From NCBI GenBank assembly GCA_030824495.1, contig JAVBXP010000021.1, positions 82,012 to 146,011 on the forward strand: 64,000 nucleotides of DNA. The letters run 5' to 3'. This DNA is from a bacterium. Its GTDB lineage: Bacteria; Pseudomonadota; Alphaproteobacteria; Caulobacterales; Caulobacteraceae. Below the pieces are notes generated by a model that ran no database searches, was not told the DNA's origin, and saw only the letters and a list, made by a program, of their open reading frames with translations. Shown in pieces: positions 47,051 to 54,525 of this stretch (the stretch's first letter is position 1; each line of letters opens with the position of its first letter). The position numbers were made by a program, and so were the translations under genes.

Positions 47051-47629
47051 ATGTTTCGCAAAACCTACGACTGGGTCATGGGCTTGGCTGGCTCACGGCA
47101 CGCCTCCAAAGCCCTGGCGGCGGTCTCCTTCGCCGAGAGCTCCTTCTTCCCGATCCCGCCGGACGTGATGCTGGCGCCGATGGTTCTGGCGCGGCCGGAC
47201 AGGGCCTTTGTCTATGCCGGCATCTGCACGGCCGCCTCGGTGCTTGGCGGCCTGCTGGGCTACGCCATCGGCTTCTATCTCGAACCCGTGGGGATGTGGC
47301 TACTCAGCGTCATCGGCCATGCGGACGGCAAGGCGGCCTTTGAGAAGTGGTTCGCCGACTGGGGCCTCTGGGTGATCCTGATCAAGGGCGCCACGCCGAT
47401 CCCCTACAAGCTGGTGACCATCACCGCCGGCCTGGCGCAGTTTTCGCTCATCACCTTCATCTGGGCCTCGGTCCTGACCCGCGGCTTCCGCTTCTTCGCC
47501 GTGGCGGCGATCTTGAAGTACTTTGGACCGGCGATGTTGAAGGAATTCGAGAAGCGCATCGCCCTCTACGGCACCCTGGGCATCGTCGCCCTGGTGGGCC
47601 TGGTGGTCGCGTTGAAAATGCTCACCTGA
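47051..47629 (+). CDS. YqaA/DedA-like membrane protein
   Basis: A 192-aa SNARE-associated/VTT-type inner-membrane protein. FAESSFFPIPPDVMLAPMVLARP and the re-entrant GATPIPYKLVTITAGLAQFSLITFIWASVLTRGFRFF are the family core. About four to five hydrophobic segments are present. DedA relatives flip undecaprenyl phosphate or lipids; the role of the YqaA branch is unsettled. It starts a rightward run of closely spaced genes (dsbB-like, coq7, GNAT, DUF1294). Confidence 0.88.
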   Translation: MFRKTYDWVMGLAGSRHASKALAAVSFAESSFFPIPPDVMLAPMVLARPDRAFVYAGICTAASVLGGLLGYAIGFYLEPVGMWLLSVIGHADGKAAFEKWFADWGLWVILIKGATPIPYKLVTITAGLAQFSLITFIWASVLTRGFRFFAVAAILKYFGPAMLKEFEKRIALYGTLGIVALVGLVVALKMLT

Positions 47630-47672
47630 AGCCCCTTGGGCCGGCCAAGCTTTTGGGGTCTTATCCGAGACA

Positions 47673-48188
47673 ATGAGCGCATTCCTCCGACCGTTCCTGC
47701 AACGCTGGCGTCTTTGGGCGTTGATCTCTTCGCTGCTGATGCTGGCCATCGCCCATGGGTTCGAAACCATTGGCGGCCTTGCCCCCTGCGCGCTCTGCCT
47801 GCGGGCGCGAGAGGTCTATTGGGTGGCGGCCTGGGTGGCGCTGGCTGGGATGTTCGTGGTCCGAATGCGCGGCGGAGAACGGTGGCGCGCGGCCTTTGAC
47901 GGCGCCCTGGCGCTGATCTTCGCCGTGGGCGTCGGCGTCGCGGTCTATCATGCCGGCGCGGAATGGAAGTGGTGGCCGGGCCCCACCGCCTGCTCTGGCG
48001 GCGCCGGATCAGTGAACGCAAGCCAAATGGCCGACCTGCTGCAAGGCGCCAAGATCAGGCCGCCGGCCTGTGACAAGGCCGCCTGGGTGTTCCTGGGCAT
48101 ATCCATGGCCGGCTGGAACGCGCTGGTGTCCTTGAAGCTGACCATCCTCAGCGTGCTGGCTGTACGCCATGAACGGAGAGCGTCGTGA
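47673..48188 (+). CDS. Disulfide bond formation protein, DsbB family
   Basis: A 171-aa four-helix quinone-reducing membrane protein that reoxidises a periplasmic thiol oxidase. The first Cys pair is CALC (GLAPCALCLRAREVYW); the second pair is in the periplasmic loop TACSGGAGSVNA...PPACDKAAW. It follows YqaA by 43 bases and its TGA overlaps the GTG start of coq7, coupling translation. Dependence on ubiquinone makes the pairing with coq7 functionally sensible. Confidence 0.88.
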   Translation: MSAFLRPFLQRWRLWALISSLLMLAIAHGFETIGGLAPCALCLRAREVYWVAAWVALAGMFVVRMRGGERWRAAFDGALALIFAVGVGVAVYHAGAEWKWWPGPTACSGGAGSVNASQMADLLQGAKIRPPACDKAAWVFLGISMAGWNALVSLKLTILSVLAVRHERRAS

Positions 48189-48748
48189 GCGAGAAACCCA
48201 TCCCATCCCGCCCAGGCGTCGGCGCTGTCAGCGCGCGCCTTGCGGAGATCCTGCGCGTCGATCACGCCGGAGAACTAGGCGCCGTCCACATCTATCGCGG
48301 GCAACGCGCGGTGCTGGGCGCGTCCAAGGGCCATGAGCGCATCGCCAGCCAACTCGAAGAGATGGAGGGGCACGAGGCGGTGCATCTGGCCCGCTTCGAC
48401 CAACTGCTGAACGAGCATCAGGTACGCCCCACGGTCATGACGCCGCTGTGGCGCGCCGCCGCCTTCACCCTGGGCGCCGGCACCGCCCTGCTCGGCGAGA
48501 AAGCCGCCCACGCCTGCACCGAGGCGGTCGAGAACGTGATCGAACAGCACTACGCCAGCCAGATCGCCGAGCTTGAGGGCCGCGATCCCGAACTCGCCGC
48601 CGAGCTTTCCAAGTTCCGCGACGAGGAACTGGCCCACCGCGATCACGCCGTCGAAGAAGGCGCCCGCGATGCGCCAGGTTATCTGTTCCTGTCCGCGGTG
48701 ATCCGCGCCGGCTGCAAGGCGGCCATCAAGATCAGCGAAAAGCTGTGA
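48185..48748 (+). CDS. coq7: Demethoxyubiquinone hydroxylase
   Basis: A 187-aa di-iron monooxygenase adding the last ring hydroxyl in ubiquinone biosynthesis. Iron-ligand motifs are RVDHAGELGAVHIYRGQ, EEMEGHEAVHLARFD, VENVIEQHYASQI and FRDEELAHRDHAVEEGA. Length and order match bacterial Coq7. GTG start at 48185 overlaps the DsbB-like gene stop; its own TGA overlaps the next GTG start. Confidence 0.95.
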   Translation: MSEKPIPSRPGVGAVSARLAEILRVDHAGELGAVHIYRGQRAVLGASKGHERIASQLEEMEGHEAVHLARFDQLLNEHQVRPTVMTPLWRAAAFTLGAGTALLGEKAAHACTEAVENVIEQHYASQIAELEGRDPELAAELSKFRDEELAHRDHAVEEGARDAPGYLFLSAVIRAGCKAAIKISEKL

Positions 48749-49380
48749 CCGACGAAGAGATCACCGCCCTGCGCAGGGGCGCGGACGCCCCCGTCGTCGC
48801 CGGCCGAGCGGACGCGGCGGCGGTGGCGAGCGACCTTTCCGCCGCCTTCTCGAGCGATCCGATCTTCAACTGGTTCCTGCGGGCCGACGCGCGCCACGAC
48901 GCGGCTCGGCTGAAACTGTTCAACCTGCTGGTTGCGATCGCCTTGGCTGACGGCGAAGTGTTCCGGCCGGCCACCGGCGGCGCGGCGGCGGTATGGCTTC
49001 CCTCGGAAAGCCTCGGGCCCACCCCGTTCCTGCAAAGTCTGCGGACGCTTCCCCACATCCTCCAGGCCACTGGCCTCTCGCGTCTGTCACGGATGTCGTC
49101 GATGCGCACGGTGATGGAGAAGCACCACCCTACGAGCCCGCCTCACGCCTATCTGTGGTTCCTGGGCGTGACGCCGCAGGCGCAGGGCTTCGGCGTCGGA
49201 TCGCGCCTGCTGGCCCATGGCCTGGCCCGGGTCGATGAGAAGCGCCTGCCCGCCTATCTGGAATCCTCCAGCCCCGCCAACCTGCCGCTCTACCGGCGGC
49301 ACGGCTTCGAGGTGATGGAGGTGCTGCGGGCGCAGCCCGACGCCCCGCAGATGTGGGCTATGTGGCGCGAGGCGCGCTGA
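48745..49380 (+). CDS. GNAT family N-acetyltransferase
   Basis: A 211-aa acyltransferase. The acetyl-CoA site is visible as YLWFLGVTPQAQGFGVGSRLLAHGLARVDEKRLPAYLESSSPANLPLYRRHGFEVMEVL, the GNAT A and B motifs. N-terminal half has the DPIFNWFLR and VWLPSES blocks found in a GNAT subgroup of unknown substrate. GTG start at 48745 overlaps coq7's stop, so it is co-translated. Confidence 0.9.
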   Translation: MTDEEITALRRGADAPVVAGRADAAAVASDLSAAFSSDPIFNWFLRADARHDAARLKLFNLLVAIALADGEVFRPATGGAAAVWLPSESLGPTPFLQSLRTLPHILQATGLSRLSRMSSMRTVMEKHHPTSPPHAYLWFLGVTPQAQGFGVGSRLLAHGLARVDEKRLPAYLESSSPANLPLYRRHGFEVMEVLRAQPDAPQMWAMWREAR

Positions 49381-49387
49381 GCCGAAG

Positions 49388-49657
49388 GTGGCGCTCGCCC
49401 TCGCCTACCTCGCCGCCGTCAACCTCGCCGCCTTCGCTGCATTCGGCTGGGACAAGCGCTGCGCGATGTCCGGCGCGCGGCGTATTCCCGAGAAAACCCT
49501 GCTCGGCCTGGCGGCGATCGGGGGCGGCCTCGGGGGCGTGCTGGCCCAGCAGGCCTTTCGCCACAAGACCCGCAAACAACCCTTCGCCAACATCCTCGTG
49601 GCGATTTTCGCGGGCCAGGCGCTGCTGGCGCTCGTGCTGCTAGCGCGCCAGGGCTAG
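49388..49657 (+). CDS. DUF1294 small membrane protein
   Basis: An 89-aa protein with two hydrophobic segments flanking FGWDKRCAMSGARRIPEKTLLGLAAIGGGLGG, the DUF1294 signature (W-D-K followed by R-I-P/S-E). Function unknown. GTG start lies seven bases after the GNAT stop, ending the operon. Confidence 0.85.
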   Translation: MALALAYLAAVNLAAFAAFGWDKRCAMSGARRIPEKTLLGLAAIGGGLGGVLAQQAFRHKTRKQPFANILVAIFAGQALLALVLLARQG

Positions 49658-49727
49658 GTCCGCCGACCCGGGTGTTTCGTAATCCCGTCATCGCGCAGTC
49701 ACCGCATCGTCGCGCAGGCTTCCTACT

Positions 49728-49752
49728 CCCCCGATCTCAGTTTGATCGGGGG
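49728..49752 (+). promoter_or_regulatory. Hairpin overlapping the TonB receptor ribosome-binding site
   Basis: A perfect 9-bp stem (CCCCCGATC / GATCGGGGG, 7-nt loop) ends seven bases before the receptor ATG, and its 3' arm is the only Shine-Dalgarno-like stretch. It could mask translation starts or act as an upstream gene's terminator, though only TTT follows. Confidence 0.65.
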
Positions 49753-49759
49753 TTTGCCT

Positions 49760-52363
49760 ATGTCTTTCGGTTATCGCGCGCGCGGTTGCGCCGCCTTCCT
49801 GCTCGCCACCACGGCGCTCTCCGGCCATGCGATGGCCGACGAGCTCGCCGCCGATGACGGCGCTGTCGACGAGATCGTCGTCACCGGCGCGCGCGAGGCT
49901 CAACGCGCCGCCATCGCCGTGAAACGCGAGACCTTCGTCGTCGCCGACGTCGTCTCGGCCGACGACATCGGCAAACTGCCCGACCACAACACCGCCGCCG
50001 CCCTGCGCCGCATCCCAGGGATCTCGGTGATGGAAGACCAGGGCGAGCCGCGCTTCCCGGTCATCCGGGGTCTGCGCTCGACCTACAACCGCACCACCAT
50101 CGACGGCGCCCTGGTCGCCTCGGTCGATGAAAGCGGCCGCACCGTGCCGATGGATATCGTGCCCTCGGTGATGGCCGGCCGGCTGGAAGTGATCAAGACG
50201 GTCACGCCCGAGCACGACGGCAACGCCATCGGCGGCGTCATCAACGTCACCACCCGCAGCGCCTTCGACATGGGCCGTCCGTTCTTCAACGGCATGGCGT
50301 CCTATGGCGACTATGAACGCAGCGGCGGGGTGCGCAACGACAAGCCGTCCTATCGCCTGGCCTTCGCCACCGGCATGACCTTTGGCGATCAGGACCAGTG
50401 GGGCGTGGTGATCGGCGCCTCGCACGAGCAGCTCGACTACGACATCCCGCAGGTGGAATCGCAGGACCCGTCGGTGCGGGAGTACACGGCCGCAGGCGCG
50501 CCCGTCGCCTCCGGCGCTCCCACCGGCAACGGCATCCAGGTTCCGACCTACAGCCGCCTGTTCTGGTACAACAACACCAAGCAGCGCAGCGGCGTGAACG
50601 CCAAGATCGAATACCGTCCGACCGACACCTTCCGCTGGGAGGCCTCGGGCCTGTTTGCGCGCATGGAGGACGACGAGGAGCGGATCGAGTACCGCGTCGA
50701 GCCGCTGGGCAATGTGGCCAACCAGACCCCGACCAGCGGCTTCTTCGCCCGTGGCCGCGGCGTCGTTCAACTGAACCAGCCGATCACCAAACGCGAGATC
50801 AGCCTGGCGCGGACCGAGTTCAGCTGGGACTTCGCCCCGCAGTGGACGGCGTCCGGCGACCTCGTCTACTCGCAGGCGGCGCTTGAGGTGCCGAACCACT
50901 CGGTGGAGTTCCGCACGGTCGACGCCCAGGCCGGAAATTACGCCTTCAACTACGACACCACCAATCCGCTGTTCCCGGTCTTCACCTCGGTGAACGACGC
51001 GGTCGCGCGCGACCCGGCCAATTTCGTGCTCCAACAGCACCGCGACGCGCTGACCGAAACGGAAGAAAAGACCGTTCAGGTCCGCTTCGACCTGGCCTTC
51101 GACCAGGGCGCGGACGATCGTAACCTCAAAGCCAAGTTCGGCGGCCTGCTGCGCAGCACCAAGCGCGAGTTCAACTCCAGCCAGACCAACTATCGGGCCG
51201 GATCGGGCTTCGTCTACACCCTGGCCGAGGTCGACAAGCCCGGTCCCAGCGAACTGATCGCCGGCCGCTACCTGCTCTCGCCGCGCATCGACGCCAGCCA
51301 GGCCATGGCCTTCTTCAACGCCAATCGCGGCCGGTTCGTCACCAGCGTCACCGCCCCGACAGGTGACTATGAAGTCCAGGAAGACATCTACGCCGGCTAC
51401 GCCCAGGCCAGCTATTCGTGGGGCGACTTCACCCTGCTGGGCGGCCTGCGCTACGAGCGCACCGAGGTTGAGTCCGACGCCGTGCGCAGCGTCGGCGGCG
51501 TGCTGACCCCAGTCAGCAACTCCGGTTCCTACGGCAACTGGATGCCCAGCCTGCACCTGGAATGGAAGCCGATGCAGGACCTGATCGTTCGCGCGGCCTG
51601 GACCAACACCATCGGCCGCCCGGACTATGGCTCGCTCGCCGCCACCGAGAACCTCAGCTTCGATGGCAGCCAGGCGACGCTTTCGCGTGGCAATCCCGAC
51701 CTGAAGGCCCGCGAAAGCCGGGGCCTCGACCTGTCGGTCGAATATTATCCGCGCGACGGCATGGTCTCGCTGGCGGTGTTCTCAAAGGAGATTGAGAACG
51801 AGATCTTCACCCTGTCCTCGACCCAGACGCTGGACGTCGGACGCGGCCCGGAAAGCGTGCTGGTCTCCACCCCGCGCAACGCCGAATCCGCCAAGATCCG
51901 CGGCGTGGAATTCGCCGTGCAGCAGGCCTTCACCTTCCTGCCCGAGCCCTTCGACGGGTTCGGCTTCAACGGCAACATCACCTGGCTGGACACCGAGTTC
52001 ACGTTCCTGACCTCGGCCGGGCCGCGGGTCACCGGCCTGTACCAGCAGCCTGAGATCACGACGAACGAGTCGATCTACTACCAGCGCGGTCCGTTCGAGG
52101 CCCGGGTCTCGCACAACTACATCGGCGGGCAGCTCGAAACGATCAACGACGCCAACCCGAACTCCGACCAGTACTGGAAGGGCCGTCACCTGTTCGACGC
52201 CAGCGTCTCCTGGCGCTTCAACGACAACCTGACCGTCTTCGTCGAGGGCCAGAACCTCTCGAACACCGGCCGCCAGGAAGTCACCGGCCCAGGCCGCCGC
52301 TACCTGCAAGAGTGGGCCAATTACGGCCGCACCTACTGGGTCGGCGCGGCGTTGAACTTCTGA
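49760..52363 (+). CDS. TonB-dependent receptor (Caulobacter/Xanthomonas type)
   Basis: An 867-aa outer-membrane active transporter. A signal peptide ends near AMADELAADD, then a TonB-box-like DEIVVTGARE. The plug has AAALRRIPGISVMEDQGEPRFPVIRGLRSTYNRTTIDG and EVIKTVTPEHDGNAIGGVINVTTRS. A 22-stranded barrel follows, ending in the aromatic GRTYWVGAALNF. The style fits the TIGR01782 group that imports carbohydrates or other organics; ligand unknown. The next gene, 11 bases downstream, encodes a secreted propeller-like protein. Confidence 0.94.
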   Translation: MSFGYRARGCAAFLLATTALSGHAMADELAADDGAVDEIVVTGAREAQRAAIAVKRETFVVADVVSADDIGKLPDHNTAAALRRIPGISVMEDQGEPRFPVIRGLRSTYNRTTIDGALVASVDESGRTVPMDIVPSVMAGRLEVIKTVTPEHDGNAIGGVINVTTRSAFDMGRPFFNGMASYGDYERSGGVRNDKPSYRLAFATGMTFGDQDQWGVVIGASHEQLDYDIPQVESQDPSVREYTAAGAPVASGAPTGNGIQVPTYSRLFWYNNTKQRSGVNAKIEYRPTDTFRWEASGLFARMEDDEERIEYRVEPLGNVANQTPTSGFFARGRGVVQLNQPITKREISLARTEFSWDFAPQWTASGDLVYSQAALEVPNHSVEFRTVDAQAGNYAFNYDTTNPLFPVFTSVNDAVARDPANFVLQQHRDALTETEEKTVQVRFDLAFDQGADDRNLKAKFGGLLRSTKREFNSSQTNYRAGSGFVYTLAEVDKPGPSELIAGRYLLSPRIDASQAMAFFNANRGRFVTSVTAPTGDYEVQEDIYAGYAQASYSWGDFTLLGGLRYERTEVESDAVRSVGGVLTPVSNSGSYGNWMPSLHLEWKPMQDLIVRAAWTNTIGRPDYGSLAATENLSFDGSQATLSRGNPDLKARESRGLDLSVEYYPRDGMVSLAVFSKEIENEIFTLSSTQTLDVGRGPESVLVSTPRNAESAKIRGVEFAVQQAFTFLPEPFDGFGFNGNITWLDTEFTFLTSAGPRVTGLYQQPEITTNESIYYQRGPFEARVSHNYIGGQLETINDANPNSDQYWKGRHLFDASVSWRFNDNLTVFVEGQNLSNTGRQEVTGPGRRYLQEWANYGRTYWVGAALNF

Positions 52364-52374
52364 GGACGACAGCA

Positions 52375-53184
52375 ATGATCAGGTATCTGGTTCTGGCCGG
52401 GGCGCTCGTCGCCTCGGCCGCCCACGCCCAGGAGGCGACCGCCCCCTCGCGGTCGGCCGAAGTTCTGCGCCGCTACTCGGCCCCCGAAGCGCGCCAAGGC
52501 GTGGCCGTCGATCGCGACCACGTCTACGCCGTCGCCAACTCCACTATCGCCAAGTACGACAAGAAGACCGGGATGAAGGTGGCCGAGTGGAAGGGCGAGC
52601 CTTCCCGCTATCCGCACATCAATTCCTGCGCCGTGATCGGCAAGGAACTGGTTTGCGCCAGTTCCAACTTCCCAGCGGTCCCGCAGACCAGTTCGGTGGA
52701 GTTCTTCGATCCGGCGACCATGACCCACCTGCGCACCGTGGCGCTGGGCCTCGGGACCGGCTCGATCACCTGGATCGACCGCAAGGACGGCGCCTGGTGG
52801 GCGGCGTTCGCCAACTATGACGGCAAGGGCGGCGAGGCGCCGCGCGATCACCGGCACACCGCCTTGGTGCGGTTCGACGATCAATGGCGCAAGACGCAAA
52901 GCTGGAGCTTCCCGCCGTCGATCCTGGAACGCTTCAAGCCGATGAGTTCGTCGGGCGGCGGCTGGGGTCCGGACGGCCGGCTCTATATCACCGGCCACGA
53001 TCATCCCGAGCTCTACATCCTGACCCTGCCTAAGGGCGGAGCGGTGCTCGACCACGTCGGGACCATCGGCGTACCGGTCGAGGGTCAGGCGATCGACTGG
53101 GATGAAAGCCAGCCCGGCGTGCTCTACGGCATCAGCCGCCCCAATCGCGAAGTTCTGGCCATGCGGGTCCTGCCGGCGAAATAG
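52375..53184 (+). CDS. Secreted propeller-like protein paired with TonB receptor
   Basis: A 269-aa exported protein with a signal peptide (IRYLVLAGALVASAAHAQ). Repeated strand blocks such as GVAVDRDHVYAVANSTIAKYDKKTGMKVAEW, SVEFFDPATMTHLRTVALG, GWGPDGRLYITGHDHPELYILTLP and AIDWDESQPGVLYGISRPNREVL suggest a five- or six-bladed beta-propeller. No catalytic motif is evident. GAGGA precedes the ATG, and it is almost certainly co-transcribed with the receptor. It may bind or process the receptor's ligand. Confidence 0.8.
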   Translation: MIRYLVLAGALVASAAHAQEATAPSRSAEVLRRYSAPEARQGVAVDRDHVYAVANSTIAKYDKKTGMKVAEWKGEPSRYPHINSCAVIGKELVCASSNFPAVPQTSSVEFFDPATMTHLRTVALGLGTGSITWIDRKDGAWWAAFANYDGKGGEAPRDHRHTALVRFDDQWRKTQSWSFPPSILERFKPMSSSGGGWGPDGRLYITGHDHPELYILTLPKGGAVLDHVGTIGVPVEGQAIDWDESQPGVLYGISRPNREVLAMRVLPAK

Positions 53185-53191
53185 GCGAGCC

Positions 53192-53752
53192 CTAGGCCTC
53201 CAGCTCGATGTCCCAGTAGAGGTAGTCGAGCCAGCTCTTGTGCAGGTGGTGCGGTGGGAACTTGCGGCCGCGATCCTGCAGCTCATGGGCCGTCGGGCGG
53301 CGCGGTTGGTTGAAGGGGTGCATGTGGGCCTCGTGCGGCGTGCGCCCCCCCTTGGCCAGGTTGCACCGCGCGCAGGCCGTGACGATGTTTTCCCAGGTCG
53401 TACGCCCGCCACGCGAGCGCGGCACGACGTGGTCGAAGGTCAGATCCTCCCCCACCGTGCAGTACTGGCAGGAGAAGGAATCGCGCAGGAACAGATTGAA
53501 GCGCGTGAAGGCCGGTGGCCGATCTTGCGGCACGTAGTGCTTCAGCGAGACGACGCTCGGAAGCCGCATGGCGAATGAGGGAGAGTGGACTTCCTGGTCG
53601 TAGGTCGAGACCACATCGACGCGATCAAGGAACACCGCCTTAATCACCTCCTGCCACGGCCAGAGGGACAGCGGATAGTAGCTGAGGGGACGGAAGTCCG
53701 CGTTCAGCACAAGGCAGGGCCAGCCGGAGGGCGGGTGACTAAGCACCTGCAT
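53192..53752 (-). CDS. HNH endonuclease
   Basis: A 186-aa protein with N-terminal VLNADFRPLSYYPLSLWPWQEVIKAVFLDRV and a zinc-supported HNH site: CQYC, LTFDHVVPRSRGG, WENIVTACARCNLAKGG. This stand-alone type is widespread and usually chromosomal; the DNA target is unknown, and it is not next to a restriction or phage gene. It is convergent with the secreted propeller gene. Confidence 0.92.
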   Translation of the reverse strand: MQVLSHPPSGWPCLVLNADFRPLSYYPLSLWPWQEVIKAVFLDRVDVVSTYDQEVHSPSFAMRLPSVVSLKHYVPQDRPPAFTRFNLFLRDSFSCQYCTVGEDLTFDHVVPRSRGGRTTWENIVTACARCNLAKGGRTPHEAHMHPFNQPRRPTAHELQDRGRKFPPHHLHKSWLDYLYWDIELEA

Positions 53753-53965
53753 GGCCGGGCCTCCCGGAGAGCAGAGCTGCTCTTATGGGGTGCGGGTAGA
53801 GACTGAAGACAGGCCCCCTTTCGCGATCCGAGCATCCGGCGAATCGCCCGCGCGGGAGACTCCCGTGACCTGAGAATTATAGGTCAGAATTTGAGACAGC
53901 TCCATGACCAGCGCAAGCACCCCGTCCGGGAAAATTGGTCCCGGGCGGGACGCGCGCTGCAGGCA

Positions 53966-54073
53966 TTAGACGCCCACGAGGGCGGTGGCGCCGGCCAGAC
54001 TCAAGCTGATGAGGACGAAGACCACCGCGACGCTGGTGTCGAAGAAGCGGCCGAGATTGGTGAGAGCAGACAT
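53966..54073 (-). CDS. Membrane miniprotein A, 35 aa
   Basis: Too short to appear with its own start in the track. ATG at 54073 has AGGAA upstream. It has a polar amphipathic head (MSALTNLGRFFDTS), then one transmembrane helix (VAVVFVLISLSLAGATALVG). It aligns along its length with miniprotein B encoded 200 bases upstream: both read FD, then V-x-V, then (I/V)LS(L/I)(G/S)LA(G/A)AT, then VG. A matching promoter and operator precede each. Function unknown. By size and topology it could be an inhibitor or modulator of a membrane complex; that is only inference. Confidence 0.8.
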   Translation of the reverse strand: MSALTNLGRFFDTSVAVVFVLISLSLAGATALVGV

Positions 54074-54138
54074 TGTTTCGTTCCTGTCGGTTTGGTTTGA
54101 AGCCCCGCCTCGACGAAGCCGCGTCCGATCTGGACGAT

Positions 54139-54170
54139 GTTTAGATAGGCTCACATCTAAACGATGTACA
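54139..54170 (-). promoter_or_regulatory. Promoter and operator of miniprotein A
   Basis: Minus-strand -35 TGTACA (54165-54170) and -10 TATCTA (54142-54147), 17-bp spacer. A perfect palindrome GTTTAGAT-N8-ATCTAAAC (54139-54162) covers the -10 and most of the spacer. A second small palindrome ATGTA-CAGA-TACAT lies across the -35. A repressor bound here would block RNA polymerase. Confidence 0.7.
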
Positions 54171-54223
54171 GATACATTTTACGATGTAAGCTATTCGAAA
54201 TTGCATGGGCCGTTGCGCGCAAC

Positions 54224-54253
54224 AAAAAGGGGACCCGACGGGGTCCCCTTTCG
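54224..54253 (-). terminator. Terminator after miniprotein B
   Basis: A strong stem of AAAGGGGACCC/GGGGTCCCCTTT type with a short loop, followed on the minus strand by TTTTT. It separates the miniprotein B transcript from the miniprotein A promoter, so the two are independent units. On the plus strand the T-run is shorter. Confidence 0.88.
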
Positions 54254-54277
54254 AAATCAAGCGTTACTGACGCGGGC

Positions 54278-54391
54278 TTAGCCGCCAACGCTCACCGTGG
54301 CCGCCGCCAGGCCGATGCTGAGCACCACCAGGGCGACAGGGACGAACCGGTCGAAAAGACGTTCGAAAGAGGTCAAACGAGCGAGAGACAT
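54278..54391 (-). CDS. Membrane miniprotein B, 37 aa
   Basis: Absent from the track because of its length. ATG at 54391 has GGAAGG upstream. Head MSLARLTSFERLFDRF, then one transmembrane helix (VPVALVVLSIGLAAATVSVG). It is similar to miniprotein A along its length, implying tandem duplication. It has its own promoter (TTGACG-N16-TATCTT) inside a TetR-type palindrome, a leader hairpin (CCCTCG/CGAGGG, 54415-54432), and a strong terminator, all signs of a real expressed gene. Function unknown. Confidence 0.82.
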   Translation of the reverse strand: MSLARLTSFERLFDRFVPVALVVLSIGLAAATVSVGG

Positions 54392-54451
54392 TACACACAC
54401 CTTCCAGTTTGAAACCCTCGGGGGAGCGAGGGCGTTTGTTATTTGAACGAT

Positions 54452-54482
54452 GTTAAGATAACACCGATCTAAACGCCGTCAA
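54452..54482 (-). promoter_or_regulatory. Promoter and operator of miniprotein B
   Basis: Minus-strand -35 TTGACG (54477-54482) and -10 TATCTT (54455-54460), 16-bp spacer. The palindrome GTTTAGAT-N7-ATCTTAAC (minus-strand reading, 54452-54474) overlaps the -10 and spacer exactly as at miniprotein A. Confidence 0.75.
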
Positions 54483-54499
54483 GATGATCTTTACGGCGT
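54473..54499. promoter_or_regulatory. 27-bp palindrome between miniprotein B and the tetR gene
   Basis: Arms ACGCCGT and ACGGCGT enclose AAGAT-G-ATCTT with one mismatch, giving a near-perfect 27-bp dyad overlapping the miniprotein B -35 box. It lies just upstream of the preferred TetR start and may be the autoregulatory operator. Confidence 0.65.
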
Positions 54500-54525
54500 C
54501 CAGATTCAGATTTAGAGTGGCCGTC

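Noticed and set aside
45628-47343. 571-aa plus-strand ORF
   Set aside because: Antisense across the asparaginase operon, then out of frame with YqaA.
49688-51556. 622-aa minus-strand ORF
   Set aside because: Antisense to the TonB receptor, with no motif and shadow-like composition.
53922-53948. Terminator after miniprotein A
   Set aside because: A 9-of-10 bp hairpin exists, but no T-run follows on the minus strand, so intrinsic termination is not supported.
53966-54499. SOS (LexA) control of the miniproteins
   Set aside because: No GTTC-N7-GTTC or GAAC-N7-GAAC pattern is seen near either promoter; the palindromes fit a TetR-type site better.
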